8,379 nucleotides of DNA from an uncultured Clostridia bacterium (GCA_937886445.1 CALGBY010000117.1:1-8379), one strand, 5' to 3'. Positions 1-6,341 are shown, counted from the stretch's first letter. The notes: generated by a model not told the origin, from the sequence alone. A program made the numbers and translations.

Positions 1-2
1 AA

Positions 3-134
3 AAAATTAGCGATAGTATTTATAATGGCTTGTTCTACTTTGGCGGACAACAATTTTTTATGATTGATAACATAAAATCAATTGCCTGTTGTATTACTAT
101 TAGCCTTATTGATTTAGATTTCTCAATCATATAG
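3..134 (+). CDS. Possible C-terminal tail of an ORF cut by the left edge
   Basis: One frame is open from the first bases of the window to a TAG at 132-134, giving about 43 residues that include the stretches LFYFGGQQFF and IDLDFSII. The codons are AT-rich like those of the next gene. No domain is recognisable. If real, it would be the end of a gene beginning outside the window; given the Rhs debris nearby it could be the tail of an Rhs-type toxin, but an open stretch of this length in AT-rich DNA can arise by chance. Confidence 0.2.
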   Translation, partial: KISDSIYNGLFYFGGQQFFMIDNIKSIACCITISLIDLDFSII

Positions 135-140
135 AAACAC

Positions 141-146
141 TATAAT
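141..146 (+). promoter_or_regulatory. Candidate -10 box upstream of the 144-aa gene
   Basis: A perfect TATAAT lies 75 bases before the start codon at 221. No convincing -35 box is found 16-18 bases upstream; the nearest TTGATT, at 109-114, is too far away. In such AT-rich DNA the hexamer may be accidental. The rest of 1-220 shows only AT-rich sequence and the ribosome binding site at 204-211. Confidence 0.3.
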
Positions 147-220
147 CTCATGATTCGCAAAATCCAGTACAAATTTCCAAGGTTTCATCATTCGTTTTCG
201 CAGAAAGGTGGTTTGTAAAC

Positions 221-655
221 ATGAAATTGAATCTGATCTATGTCATACGTAGGTTATATGATAAGTCGTTGTATATGTCTGTGAATAAATTGACAGGTGA
301 TATACTACCATATAATCCGGGGCATCAGGATGATGATTATATTGACATTCCCAAAAGAACAGTATCTATAGCTTCGATTCGTCAGTCGTTTTTCAGGTCA
401 TACATATCAGGATCGGGAAAATCATATAAGGATTTTAATATCAATGATGAAGAAACCTTCCCTCTGAAGTCGGATCATATTTTGAGTAAGGAAGAGAATA
501 CTAAGCAACATAAGTATATTAGCGCAACACATGAAATGTTTGAGGATATGCGTTTAGAAGACGCATACGGTGATTATGAGAATTGCATATTATGCGCAGA
601 GGCAATTCTTTGGTGTGTTGAGAACGGATTTGAATATGAGGATCTGTCGTATTGA
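221..655 (+). CDS. Unrecognised 144-aa AT-rich accessory protein (possible orphan Rhs immunity protein)
   Basis: The ATG at 221 is preceded by a plausible ribosome binding site, AAAGGTGG at 204-211, 9 bases away. The product is 144 residues, acidic towards its C-terminus (a run rich in Glu and Asp ending in NGFEYEDLSY), with no signal peptide and no clear membrane segment, so it is probably cytosolic. I recognise no family. The gene is visibly richer in A+T than the housekeeping genes downstream, a sign of recent acquisition. It ends immediately before degraded Rhs/YD-repeat sequence. Small AT-rich genes wedged among Rhs fragments are commonly immunity proteins or leftovers of toxin-immunity cassettes, which makes that role a reasonable guess but not a demonstrated one. 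Two Cys residues (CILCAE, near residue 122) are present but form no known motif. Confidence 0.7.
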   Translation: MKLNLIYVIRRLYDKSLYMSVNKLTGDILPYNPGHQDDDYIDIPKRTVSIASIRQSFFRSYISGSGKSYKDFNINDEETFPLKSDHILSKEENTKQHKYISATHEMFEDMRLEDAYGDYENCILCAEAILWCVENGFEYEDLSY

Positions 656-660
656 CAGAG

Positions 661-1154
661 CGGCAGTAGATGCTGGCAGAGAAGGTCCTCATTGACAACA
701 CGACGCCAACGGCAACTGCAAAAGGTGAATACCCTTTACGGAAAAACCGCCCGCAACGATTATGAAGATTTCAATAACCTTACCTCTTACCGGGCTTCCG
801 GCAGGGATGAGCGCACGGCGTATAACTGGGGGGACTACAGATGTTGAAAAGCAAAAGCATCTGCTGTTGGATGTGATATCTCCTCTCGGAACAAAATCTG
901 CTTATACTTATGATGCTTACGGCAATCCCCTTACCACTGCTGTTTCTGATAATAACGGACACATTACGGAAACGGCGGAGACCGCTTCTGTCTACATGGC
1001 AGACGGGAAATATATTGCTTCTCAGACCGATGCGAGGGGCAAAACAGTGACCACCGTGACCGATACGGATAAGGGCACCACGGAAAGCGTGACCGGCCCG
1101 AACGGGCAGCAGGGTGCTGTACCTGTAAACCTGCGCGGCATTACAAGGTACTAA
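661..1154 (+). pseudogene. Degraded Rhs/YD-repeat protein fragment A
   Basis: YD-repeat coding matches are scattered over at least two frames. DANGNCK starts in one frame near 702. The next frame reads TLYGKTARNDYEDFNNLTSY from about 731 and stops after NWGDYRC near 842. The first frame then resumes with SAYTYDAYGNPLTTA (about 898-942) and TTESVTGPNGQQ before a TAA at 1152-1154. Rhs proteins are large beta-shell toxin-delivery or wall-associated proteins built from such repeats; here there is no intact start, the frame changes near 710-730 and 830-840, and only a small part of the normal length of over 1000 residues remains. It follows the 144-aa gene directly, with no promoter visible, and is best read as a non-functional remnant of a recombined Rhs locus. 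Confidence 0.75.
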
Positions 1155-1230
1155 ACGCCGGTAAATGTAACAGTAATACTGTGCAGCTTGCAAAAAAGCA
1201 TAAAAACAAGTATACTGATGATAGACGGAA

Positions 1231-1545
1231 GTGCAGGTACATCGCCTGCCGGACGGCAGTCTGACCGCTTCCTTTGTGTATAATGCCGAAGGCCTGCGCG
1301 TGCAGAAAACCGTGAACGGTGTGGTGACAAAGTACATCCTGCATGGCAAAAACATCACCCACCTCATCCGCGACAATGATGAGTTGCACTTCTTCTATGA
1401 CGCGTCCGGCTCCCCTGCCATGGTGGAATGGAACAATGGAACTACCACAGCGACCATTACTTATGATGCCATCGGCAATCGTGTTCCCCGCCGCACTCAA
1501 AAACGCGGTACACATAAACTTGCTTTTTTTGCTGCAACAGAGTAA
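1231..1545 (+). pseudogene. Degraded Rhs/YD-repeat protein fragment B
   Basis: An open stretch beginning with GTG at 1231 encodes typical Rhs core sequence just before the toxin-tip region, including ASFVYNAEGLRVQKTVNG, HFFYDASGSPAMVEW and TITYDAIGNRV. It is separated from fragment A by about 75 bases that no longer read as YD repeats and contain stops. Past about 1490 the resemblance ends and the frame runs into an unrelated tail ending at 1545. There is no good ribosome binding site, so translation from 1231 is doubtful. The order of the repeats suggests that both fragments come from one ancestral rhs gene, with the segment between them lost. A shared origin with the upstream AT-rich gene as one toxin-immunity island is inferred. 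Confidence 0.75.
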
Positions 1546-1548
1546 AAT
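1520..1548 (+). promoter_or_regulatory. Candidate promoter of the mrp-like gene
   Basis: TTGCTT at 1520-1525 and TAAAAT at 1543-1548 are separated by 17 bases, and transcription would start about 30 bases before the ATG at 1586. The -10 box is good (5 of 6) but the -35 box is weak (3 of 6). It lies just past the end of the Rhs remnant, where a promoter for the housekeeping gene would be expected. Confidence 0.35.
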
Positions 1549-1585
1549 AGCATACGGAAATACCGCGCAGAAAAGAGGAGAAGAA

Positions 1586-2404
1586 ATGAGCGAATGTACA
1601 CATGACTGCTCCACCTGCAGCCAGAACTGTTCTTCAAGAAAGCCCGAAAGCCTGTTGGAAAAGCCGCATGAGGGCACGGAAGTAAAAAAAGTGATCGCCG
1701 TTGTGAGCGGCAAGGGCGGCGTGGGCAAGAGCCTTGTGACCGCGCTGCTGGCTGTTATGGCCAGACGCGCCGGCCTTGAGGTGGGCGTGATGGATGCCGA
1801 TATCACCGGGCCTTCCATTCCGCGTGCCTTTGGCATCCATGAGCCGGCAATGGGCACGGAGGACGCGATCCTGCCGGTAAAGAGTGCCACCGGTATCGAT
1901 GTGATGAGCCTGAACCTGCTGGTGGAAGAGGAGACCATGCCTGTTGTATGGCGCGGCCCCGTGATCGCCGGTACGGTCAAGCAGTTCTGGACCGATGTGA
2001 TGTGGGGCAGAAAGGATATCATGTTTATCGATATGCCTCCCGGAACGGGCGATGTTCCGCTCACCGTGTTCCAGTCCATTCCCGTGGACGGCATCATTGT
2101 GGTGACCACTCCGCAGGAGCTGGTGGGCATGATCGTGGAAAAGGCCCTCAATATGGCGGATATGATGAATATCCCGGTGCTGGGTATCGTGGAAAACATG
2201 AGCTATGTGGAATGCCCGGACTGCGGAAAGCATGTAAATGTGTTTGGCGAGAGCCATGCCGAGGAAGTGGCTGAAAAGCACAGCCTGAAGGTGCTGGGCA
2301 AGCTGCCTATCAATTCCAAACTGGCCGCCGCCTGCGATAAGGGCATGATAGAGCTCTTTGAAGGCGACTGGCTGGACGAAGCTCTGAAGCAGATCATGAA
2401 ATAA
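1586..2404 (+). CDS. mrp: Mrp/NBP35-family P-loop ATPase, iron-sulfur cluster carrier
   Basis: This 272-aa protein belongs to the Mrp/NBP35 (ApbC) group of deviant Walker A ATPases, cytosolic dimers that hold and transfer 4Fe-4S clusters to target enzymes. The deviant Walker A SGKGGVGKS is at residues 41-49, DADITGPS follows near residue 69, and the switch II/Walker B element DMPPGTGD is at 149-156. The CPDC pair C210/C213 is the family's cluster-binding CxxC at the dimer interface. The N-terminus adds four cysteines (C4, C8, C11, C15, spaced CX3CX2CX3C), reminiscent of NBP35 and clostridial Mrp proteins, which may bind a second cluster. The ATG at 1586 is chosen because it follows GAGGAG (1575-1580) by 5 bases and begins with the Cys motif; the open frame extends upstream to 1343, but that part overlaps Rhs debris. 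It appears to be monocistronic, ending at a strong terminator and converging on the ABC ATPase gene. Confidence 0.95.
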   Translation: MSECTHDCSTCSQNCSSRKPESLLEKPHEGTEVKKVIAVVSGKGGVGKSLVTALLAVMARRAGLEVGVMDADITGPSIPRAFGIHEPAMGTEDAILPVKSATGIDVMSLNLLVEEETMPVVWRGPVIAGTVKQFWTDVMWGRKDIMFIDMPPGTGDVPLTVFQSIPVDGIIVVTTPQELVGMIVEKALNMADMMNIPVLGIVENMSYVECPDCGKHVNVFGESHAEEVAEKHSLKVLGKLPINSKLAAACDKGMIELFEGDWLDEALKQIMK

Positions 2405-2418
2405 ACAGAGAATATCAG

Positions 2419-2452
2419 GCGCCGTCCGGGTGATCCCGGACGGCGCTGTTTT
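2419..2452 (+). terminator. Intrinsic terminator of the mrp-like gene
   Basis: A perfect 12-bp GC-rich stem (2419-2430 with 2435-2446) has a TGAT tetraloop and is followed by TGTTTT. It begins 15 bases after the mrp stop codon. Confidence 0.92.
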
Positions 2453-2458
2453 GACGGC

Positions 2459-2491
2459 AAATAAAACGGGCGCCGTGAAGCACGGCGCCCG
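2459..2491 (-). terminator. Intrinsic terminator of the ABC ATPase gene
   Basis: An 11-bp perfect stem (2467-2477 with 2481-2491) with a 3-base AAG loop is followed, on the minus strand, by TTTTATTT (2459-2466). It lies just past the stop of the minus-strand ABC ATPase gene at 2507. A T-run also follows on the plus strand at about 2500, so it may act in both directions and back up the mrp terminator. Confidence 0.85.
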
Positions 2492-2506
2492 CAATCAACT
2501 TTTTTA

Positions 2507-3628
2507 TTATCTGTTGAGGATGGTTTCTTCGGTATCCTTGTCGAAGAAGTGCAGACGGCTGGTATCCAGCGCGACCACGGTGTCATCACCGGTGCGGGTC
2601 TTGGTGCGGGGATCAACACGGGCGATCACGTTCTCTTCCTTGCCGGAGGTGGAGAAGTACAGGTAGGTCTCGGCACCCATGAGCTCGGTCACTTCCACAT
2701 GCACGCGCATCTGGGCTTCGGGATGGGCAGCCACGAATTCGGGAGCGTCATCGATGTTCTCGGGACGGATACCCATGGTGACTTCCTTGCCGATGTAGCT
2801 GTCATCTACCAGCTTTTCGAGCTTCTCCTGGGGAACCAGGATCTTGTTGTCGCCGAACACGCAGTATACGTTGCCGCCTTCTTTTTCAAGACGGGCATCG
2901 AAGAAGTTCATCTGGGGGCTGCCGATGAAGCCGGCCACGAACTTGTTGTGGGGATAATCGTAGTTGTTCTGAGGAGTATCTACCTGCTGGATGAAACCGT
3001 CCTTCATGATGACGATGCGGGAACCCATGGTCATGGCCTCAGTCTGGTCGTGGGTAACATAGATGAAGGTGGTCTGCAGACGCTGATGCAGCTTGGTGAT
3101 CTCGGTACGCATGGCAACACGCAGCTTGGCATCCAGGTTGGACAGAGGTTCGTCCATCAGGAAGACCTTGGGCTCACGCACGATGGCACGGCCGAGGGCA
3201 ACGCGCTGACGCTGACCGCCGGAAAGAGCCTTGGGCTTACGGTTGAGCAGGTAGCCGATATCCAGGATGCGGGCGGCTTCTTCCACGCGGCGCTTGATCT
3301 CATCCTTGGGGGTCTTGCGCAGCTTCAGACCGAAAGCCATGTTATCGTATACGGTCATATGAGGATACAGAGCGTAGTTCTGGAACACCATGGCGATATC
3401 GCGATCCTTGGGGGCAACATCGTTTACAAGCTTGTCACCGATGTACAGTTCGCCGTCGCTGATCTCTTCCAGACCGGCAACCATGCGCAGGGTGGTGGAC
3501 TTTCCGCAGCCGGAAGGACCTACCAGAACAACAAATTCCTTGTCTTCGATGTCCAGGGTAAAATCGCTTACAGCAGTAACACCGCCGGCATATACTTTAT
3601 AGATGTGCTGCAGGGATACGCTTGCCAT
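2507..3628 (-). CDS. ugpC: Sugar ABC transporter ATP-binding protein, MsmX/UgpC/MalK type
   Basis: A 373-aa ATPase subunit that would energise carbohydrate import from the inner face of the membrane. The nucleotide-binding domain has Walker A GPSGCGKST (37-45), the Q-loop Q83 in FQNYALYPHMTV, signature LSGGQRQR (135-142), Walker B VFLMDEP with the D-loop SNLDAKL (155-169), and the H-loop H193 in YVTHDQTEA. The C-terminal third (from about 235) is the OB-fold/TOBE regulatory domain of the MalK group, with GIRPENI. The length matches the family. The ATG at 3628 has a strong ribosome binding site, GAGGAGGAG (complement of 3635-3643). No permease or solute-binding gene is beside it, which is typical of MsmX-like ATPases that serve several unlinked sugar importers; its substrate therefore cannot be told. 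MsmX, MsmK, UgpC or GguA-like naming is interchangeable at this level. Confidence 0.95.
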   Translation of the reverse strand: MASVSLQHIYKVYAGGVTAVSDFTLDIEDKEFVVLVGPSGCGKSTTLRMVAGLEEISDGELYIGDKLVNDVAPKDRDIAMVFQNYALYPHMTVYDNMAFGLKLRKTPKDEIKRRVEEAARILDIGYLLNRKPKALSGGQRQRVALGRAIVREPKVFLMDEPLSNLDAKLRVAMRTEITKLHQRLQTTFIYVTHDQTEAMTMGSRIVIMKDGFIQQVDTPQNNYDYPHNKFVAGFIGSPQMNFFDARLEKEGGNVYCVFGDNKILVPQEKLEKLVDDSYIGKEVTMGIRPENIDDAPEFVAAHPEAQMRVHVEVTELMGAETYLYFSTSGKEENVIARVDPRTKTRTGDDTVVALDTSRLHFFDKDTEETILNR

Positions 3629-3690
3629 AAAAAACTCCTCCTCAAAATCTCAATTGATACGGGCTGATGCACAGTCCTCTTTACTCTGAT

Positions 3691-3719
3691 ATTATATATG
3701 AAAACTTCAACAAATACCA
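3691..3719 (-). promoter_or_regulatory. Candidate promoter of the ABC ATPase gene
   Basis: On the minus strand a perfect TATAAT (complement of 3691-3696) lies 17 bases downstream of TGGTAT (complement of 3714-3719), a poor -35 box. The spacing to the start codon (about 60 bases) and the strong ribosome binding site fit. The rest of 3629-3926 is AT-rich spacer between divergent genes, with no ORF I can support. Confidence 0.4.
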
Positions 3720-3926
3720 TTATCTGTTTTTAACAAATATTTTCGTTTCTGTATGTGCAACTTTGGCAAAGATGGAATGTGCTGTACCAGATAATACAAA
3801 TTTACGCAAAAAATAGCCCGATCACTGCTTCTGTTATCCTGCTCCGGCAGGAGGTTTCAAAAAAATGTCCAAATAGAATAGAAGAAGATAAATACCCTGA
3901 GATAGAGAAACGGAGGACGCGGAAAA

Positions 3927-4649
3927 ATGGATGAAAAGATTCGCCGGCTTCGCTCGATGCTGGACAGGGCGGAGCACGCTGTGTTTTTCGGCGGGGCGGG
4001 AGTGAGCACGGAAAGCGGCGTGCCGGATTTTCGCAGTACGGACGGGCTGTACCGGCAAAAATGGAAGTACCCGCCCGAGGAGATCCTGAGCCGGGACTTT
4101 TTCTATGCCGAAACGGAGGAATTTTACCGCTTTTACAAAGAGAAAATGCTTTTCCCGAAGGCCCGTCCCAACCCCGCGCATCTGGCGCTGGTGAAGCTGG
4201 AAAGAACGGGGCATCTGCAGCGCATCGTCACGCAGAATATCGATGGCCTGCATCAGGCGGCCGGAAGCAGAAATGTGACCGAGCTGCACGGCAGCGTGCT
4301 GCGTAACTACTGTGTGAAGTGCGGCCGCTTTTTTGAGGGCACGGACTGTATCCTCCGCGCGAAGGGCGTTCCCCGCTGTGAATGCGGAGGCGTGATCAAG
4401 CCCGATGTGGTATTGTACGGCGAAATGCTGAAGGAGGAGGACATCGAGAACGCCGTGAGCGCGGTGGAAAGCGCAGATCTGCTCATCATCGGAGGCACAT
4501 CGCTTACCGTGTACCCGGCCGCCGCGTTCGTGCAGAGCTACCGCGGCCCGCTGATCGTGCTCAACCGTACGCCCACCGCGATGGACAGCCGGGCGGATCT
4601 GCTCATTTCCTCCCCGATCGGGGAAGCGCTGGGGGAAGCGGTGCTGTAG
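3927..4649 (+). CDS. cobB: Sirtuin (Sir2/CobB family) NAD-dependent protein deacylase
   Basis: This 240-aa protein would remove acetyl or other acyl groups from lysines using NAD+, giving nicotinamide and O-acyl-ADP-ribose. All core sirtuin elements are present: the NAD-binding segment GGAGVSTESGVPDFRS (22-37), TQNIDGLHQAAGS (102-114) with the catalytic histidine in ELHGS (H121), a complete zinc ribbon of two cysteine pairs (C129/C132 and C150/C152), DVVLYGE (160-166) and the ribose-binding GTSLTVYPAA near 190. Length is normal for a bacterial sirtuin. The ATG at 3927 follows GGAGG (3912-3916) by 10 bases. I do not see the Tyr/Arg pair typical of desuccinylase (class III) enzymes in the 50-75 region (the stretch is FYRFYKEKM), so the preferred acyl group is uncertain. 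It is divergent from the ABC ATPase gene and probably transcribed alone; the next gene has its own strong promoter. Confidence 0.95.
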   Translation: MDEKIRRLRSMLDRAEHAVFFGGAGVSTESGVPDFRSTDGLYRQKWKYPPEEILSRDFFYAETEEFYRFYKEKMLFPKARPNPAHLALVKLERTGHLQRIVTQNIDGLHQAAGSRNVTELHGSVLRNYCVKCGRFFEGTDCILRAKGVPRCECGGVIKPDVVLYGEMLKEEDIENAVSAVESADLLIIGGTSLTVYPAAAFVQSYRGPLIVLNRTPTAMDSRADLLISSPIGEALGEAVL

Positions 4650-4692
4650 GAAGAAAAAGAAAATAATTTTGTAATATTTTGCCTTCATTTAG

Positions 4693-4721
4693 TTGACAAT
4701 TTGTAACAAATCTGATATAAA
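4693..4721 (+). promoter_or_regulatory. Strong promoter of the VanY-like gene (extended -10)
   Basis: A perfect TTGACA (4693-4698), a 17-base spacer and TATAAA (4716-4721) preceded by TG at 4713-4714. Transcription should start near 4728, leaving a leader of about 58 bases. Because this promoter occupies 4693-4721, translation starting at the TTG of the -35 box is ruled out. Confidence 0.88.
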
Positions 4722-4785
4722 TATACACGGACAAAAATCATCCTGTATTCCCAAGTCCGAAATTTCATTAACGGAAGGTGAAAAC

Positions 4786-5964
4786 ATGGCCGGTAACGGA
4801 TCTGGTGCAGCCAAAAAGAGCGGAAGCAAGGCGCCGCTGGTCATACTGATCATTGTAACGGTACTTCTTATAGCGGCGCTGGCCGGCGCGTATGTTCTGC
4901 TCATGAACAATCAGAACGAGCAGAACCGGCTCGGGATTCTTTCCAAAAATGCCGAGGACGCTCAAAAGACCGCGAACATCAACGAATACAACCAGCTGAT
5001 GGTGGATTATGTGAATGAAACGGCGCGTATCGACGCAGAAAACGCCGAGCTGACCCGCCGCATCAAGCCCGCTCCCGCCGCTTCCGGCTGGGATATGATC
5101 GATGTATCCACTTTCCCCATCGAAAACGCCGTGAAGGTGAACGCCAGCCGTATGCAGCTGCAGCTGGGCGGCGGTGTGCTGGTCAATTACTGGCACGCGG
5201 TGCCCGGCGATATGCCTACGGACCAGCTTGTGAGCATCCAGAGCACGCTTGAAAACCGCTGGCAGGTGGGCAAAAAGGGCAGCGCCATCAAGATGTATCC
5301 CGTAGCCGTTTTCGCCTATGACAAGATGATGACGGCCGCCAAGGAGGACGGGCTGGAAAGCTATATCGCGTCCGAGGCCTGGCGCTCCAATGAGGAACAG
5401 CAGGAGACCTGGGACAAGTATGAAGGCAAGAAGGAGTATTCCTCTCTTGCCGGAGAAGCCAAGCGCGCGAAGATCAATGAAACGGTATCCTACCCCGGCA
5501 CCAGCGAATATCAGAGCGGCTTTGCCGTATGCATCCAGCGCTACAAGGCCGGTGAGGCGGAATTCAACAAGACCTTTGCCGGCACTGAGCACAGCAAATG
5601 GCTGCAGGAAAACAGCTGGAAGTACGGCTTCATTTTCCGCTATCCCATCTCGGGCTATCCCGAAAGCGATACGGTGGATAAGAGCTGGAAGACCGGGCGC
5701 GAAAATCAGCTGAGCATCTACCGCTATGTGGGCGAGGCGAACGCCGCCGTGATGCATATCAACGACTGGTGCATGGAAGAGTACTATGAATATCTGGCGG
5801 AGCATCCGCATATCGAGATCTATGAGAACGGCGTGAAAAAGTACGAGATCGCCCGTGTGGCCTATGACGGCGGCGATGAAGTGACCTTCAGCGTGGGCAG
5901 CTGCCTTTCCTATGAGGTCTCCATCGATAATCTGGGCGGCATCATCATCGGAATGTGCTATTAA
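4786..5964 (+). CDS. Membrane-anchored VanY-like (peptidase M15) protein, predicted catalytically inactive
   Basis: A 392-aa protein: short Lys/Ser-rich cytosolic N-terminus, one membrane helix (about 16-40), a hydrophilic and probably helical stretch (41-85), then an extracytoplasmic domain with the D,D-carboxypeptidase VanY layout. VanY landmarks are LVNYWHAVPGD (132-142), SEAWRSNEEQQ (196-206, with the substrate Arg as R200), PGTSEYQSGFAV (about 237-248), YGFIFRYP (280-287) and IYRYVG (311-316). Active M15 enzymes have SxHxxGxAxD and ExWH. Here the zinc His is Y242, the zinc Asp is C249, the catalytic Glu is Q308 and the last zinc His is I311. All four are replaced while the frame stays open and the flanking scaffold is kept, so this is probably a peptidoglycan-binding or regulatory pseudoenzyme. 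The ATG at 4786 follows GGAAGGTG (4773-4780). It seems monocistronic, between its own promoter and a hairpin. Confidence 0.88.
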   Translation: MAGNGSGAAKKSGSKAPLVILIIVTVLLIAALAGAYVLLMNNQNEQNRLGILSKNAEDAQKTANINEYNQLMVDYVNETARIDAENAELTRRIKPAPAASGWDMIDVSTFPIENAVKVNASRMQLQLGGGVLVNYWHAVPGDMPTDQLVSIQSTLENRWQVGKKGSAIKMYPVAVFAYDKMMTAAKEDGLESYIASEAWRSNEEQQETWDKYEGKKEYSSLAGEAKRAKINETVSYPGTSEYQSGFAVCIQRYKAGEAEFNKTFAGTEHSKWLQENSWKYGFIFRYPISGYPESDTVDKSWKTGRENQLSIYRYVGEANAAVMHINDWCMEEYYEYLAEHPHIEIYENGVKKYEIARVAYDGGDEVTFSVGSCLSYEVSIDNLGGIIIGMCY

Positions 5965-5982
5965 GACAATAATACGGACAGA

Positions 5983-6017
5983 CAGGGGCGGAGATGTTTC
6001 TCCGCCCCTGCTGCTTT
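5983..6017 (+). terminator. Hairpin terminator after the VanY-like gene
   Basis: A perfect 11-bp GC-rich stem (5983-5993 with 6000-6010) with the loop ATGTTT begins 18 bases after the stop codon. Only a weak T-tract (CTGCTTT) follows, so termination may be incomplete. Confidence 0.7.
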
Positions 6018-6044
6018 CGGCGGGAAAAAACAGCCGGGGCGGGG

Positions 6045-6072
6045 TTGACAAACCCGGCCCCGGTGATATAAT
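6045..6072 (+). promoter_or_regulatory. Strong promoter driving the SAM-I riboswitch leader
   Basis: A perfect TTGACA (6045-6050), a 16-base spacer and a perfect TATAAT (6067-6072) with the extended -10 TG at 6064-6065. Transcription would start at about 6079, essentially at the first base of helix P1 of the riboswitch. Confidence 0.92.
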
Positions 6073-6077
6073 CAAAG

Positions 6078-6180
6078 GTACCATAGAGAGTGGCGCGAGG
6101 GACAAGCCCGATGACCGCCCGGCAACCTGCCGAAACGCAAGGTGCCAATGCTTGACCGATGGGCAGATCATTGATGATAC
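6078..6180 (+). promoter_or_regulatory. SAM-I (S-box) riboswitch aptamer
   Basis: The conserved S-box blocks appear in order: AGAGAG at the start of the core (6085-6090), GAGGGA (6097-6102), GCCCGATGA (6106-6114), CCCGGCAACC (6118-6127), a short P3 (TGC/GCA around CGAAAC) and AAGGTGCCAAT (6139-6149), then P4 and the closing strand. P1 can form between GTACCAT (6078-6084) and ATGATAC (6174-6180) with one mismatch. The family binds S-adenosylmethionine and, when bound, favours a downstream terminator, switching off genes of methionine, cysteine or SAM metabolism. Here the downstream terminators are present but no such gene follows: next come a MITE-like element and an unrecognised ORF. It may be an orphan remnant, may control the 149-aa ORF, or may yield a short terminated RNA. 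Confidence 0.9.
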
Positions 6181-6212
6181 GCGGCTCACCGGAAACGATG
6201 GGCTGCTTTTTT
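6181..6212 (+). terminator. Riboswitch expression-platform terminator
   Basis: An 8-bp stem with two G-U pairs (6181-6188 with 6199-6206) and a 10-base loop is followed by six T (6207-6212). It directly abuts the 3' strand of P1, the usual place for the SAM-stabilised terminator. I could not assign the competing antiterminator with certainty. Confidence 0.75.
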
Positions 6213-6214
6213 AT

Positions 6215-6251
6215 GCCCTCTTTGTGGAACACTTCACAGGGAGGGCTTTTT
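6215..6251 (+). terminator. Second intrinsic terminator downstream of the riboswitch
   Basis: A 12-bp stem with two G-U pairs (6215-6226 with 6235-6246), an 8-base loop and TTTTT (6247-6251). It is stronger than the first and begins only 3 bases after it, so few transcripts should pass both. The 90 bases that follow (6252-6341) hold only unconvincing mini-ORFs. Confidence 0.85.
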
Positions 6252-6341
6252 ATGAACAGCTCATGACCGCCGCATGCCGGGAGGCTTCCGGAGAAGCGGA
6301 CGCTTTCCGGGACAGATGTCTTCAGAAGAAGGAATGATCTA

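Noticed and set aside
1343..1585. N-terminal extension of the mrp-like gene
   Set aside because: The extra 81 codons overlap the Rhs fragment in another frame, resemble no Mrp protein, and the ATG at 1586 has a proper ribosome binding site.
2549..3667. 372-codon open frame on the plus strand opposite the ABC ATPase gene
   Set aside because: The opposite strand encodes a textbook ABC ATPase with all motifs and a strong ribosome binding site; this frame is its shadow.
3837..3852. Small hairpin TCCTGC-TCCG-GCAGGA upstream of the sirtuin gene
   Set aside because: Only 6 bp, with no T-tract on the side where either strand would need it; no basis for calling a terminator or operator.
4728..4759. 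CGGAC/GTCCG pairing in the leader of the VanY-like gene, considered as a regulatory RNA
   Set aside because: A 5-bp stem with a 22-base loop is easily due to chance and matches no riboswitch core.
4768..6189. 473-codon open frame on the minus strand opposite the VanY-like gene
   Set aside because: It is a mirror of the GC-rich codon pattern of the real gene, spans the terminator, promoter and riboswitch, and its translation (many His, Ile and Gly) resembles no family.
5912..6337. 141-codon open frame running from the VanY-like gene through the riboswitch
   Set aside because: It overlaps the end of a real gene, a terminator, a promoter, the riboswitch and two more terminators, and has no ribosome binding site.
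6263..6337. 24-codon mini-ORF (ATG at 6263) just after the second riboswitch terminator
   Set aside because: There is no ribosome binding site and no recognisable sequence; too short to support, though it could be the remnant of a lost riboswitch-controlled gene.
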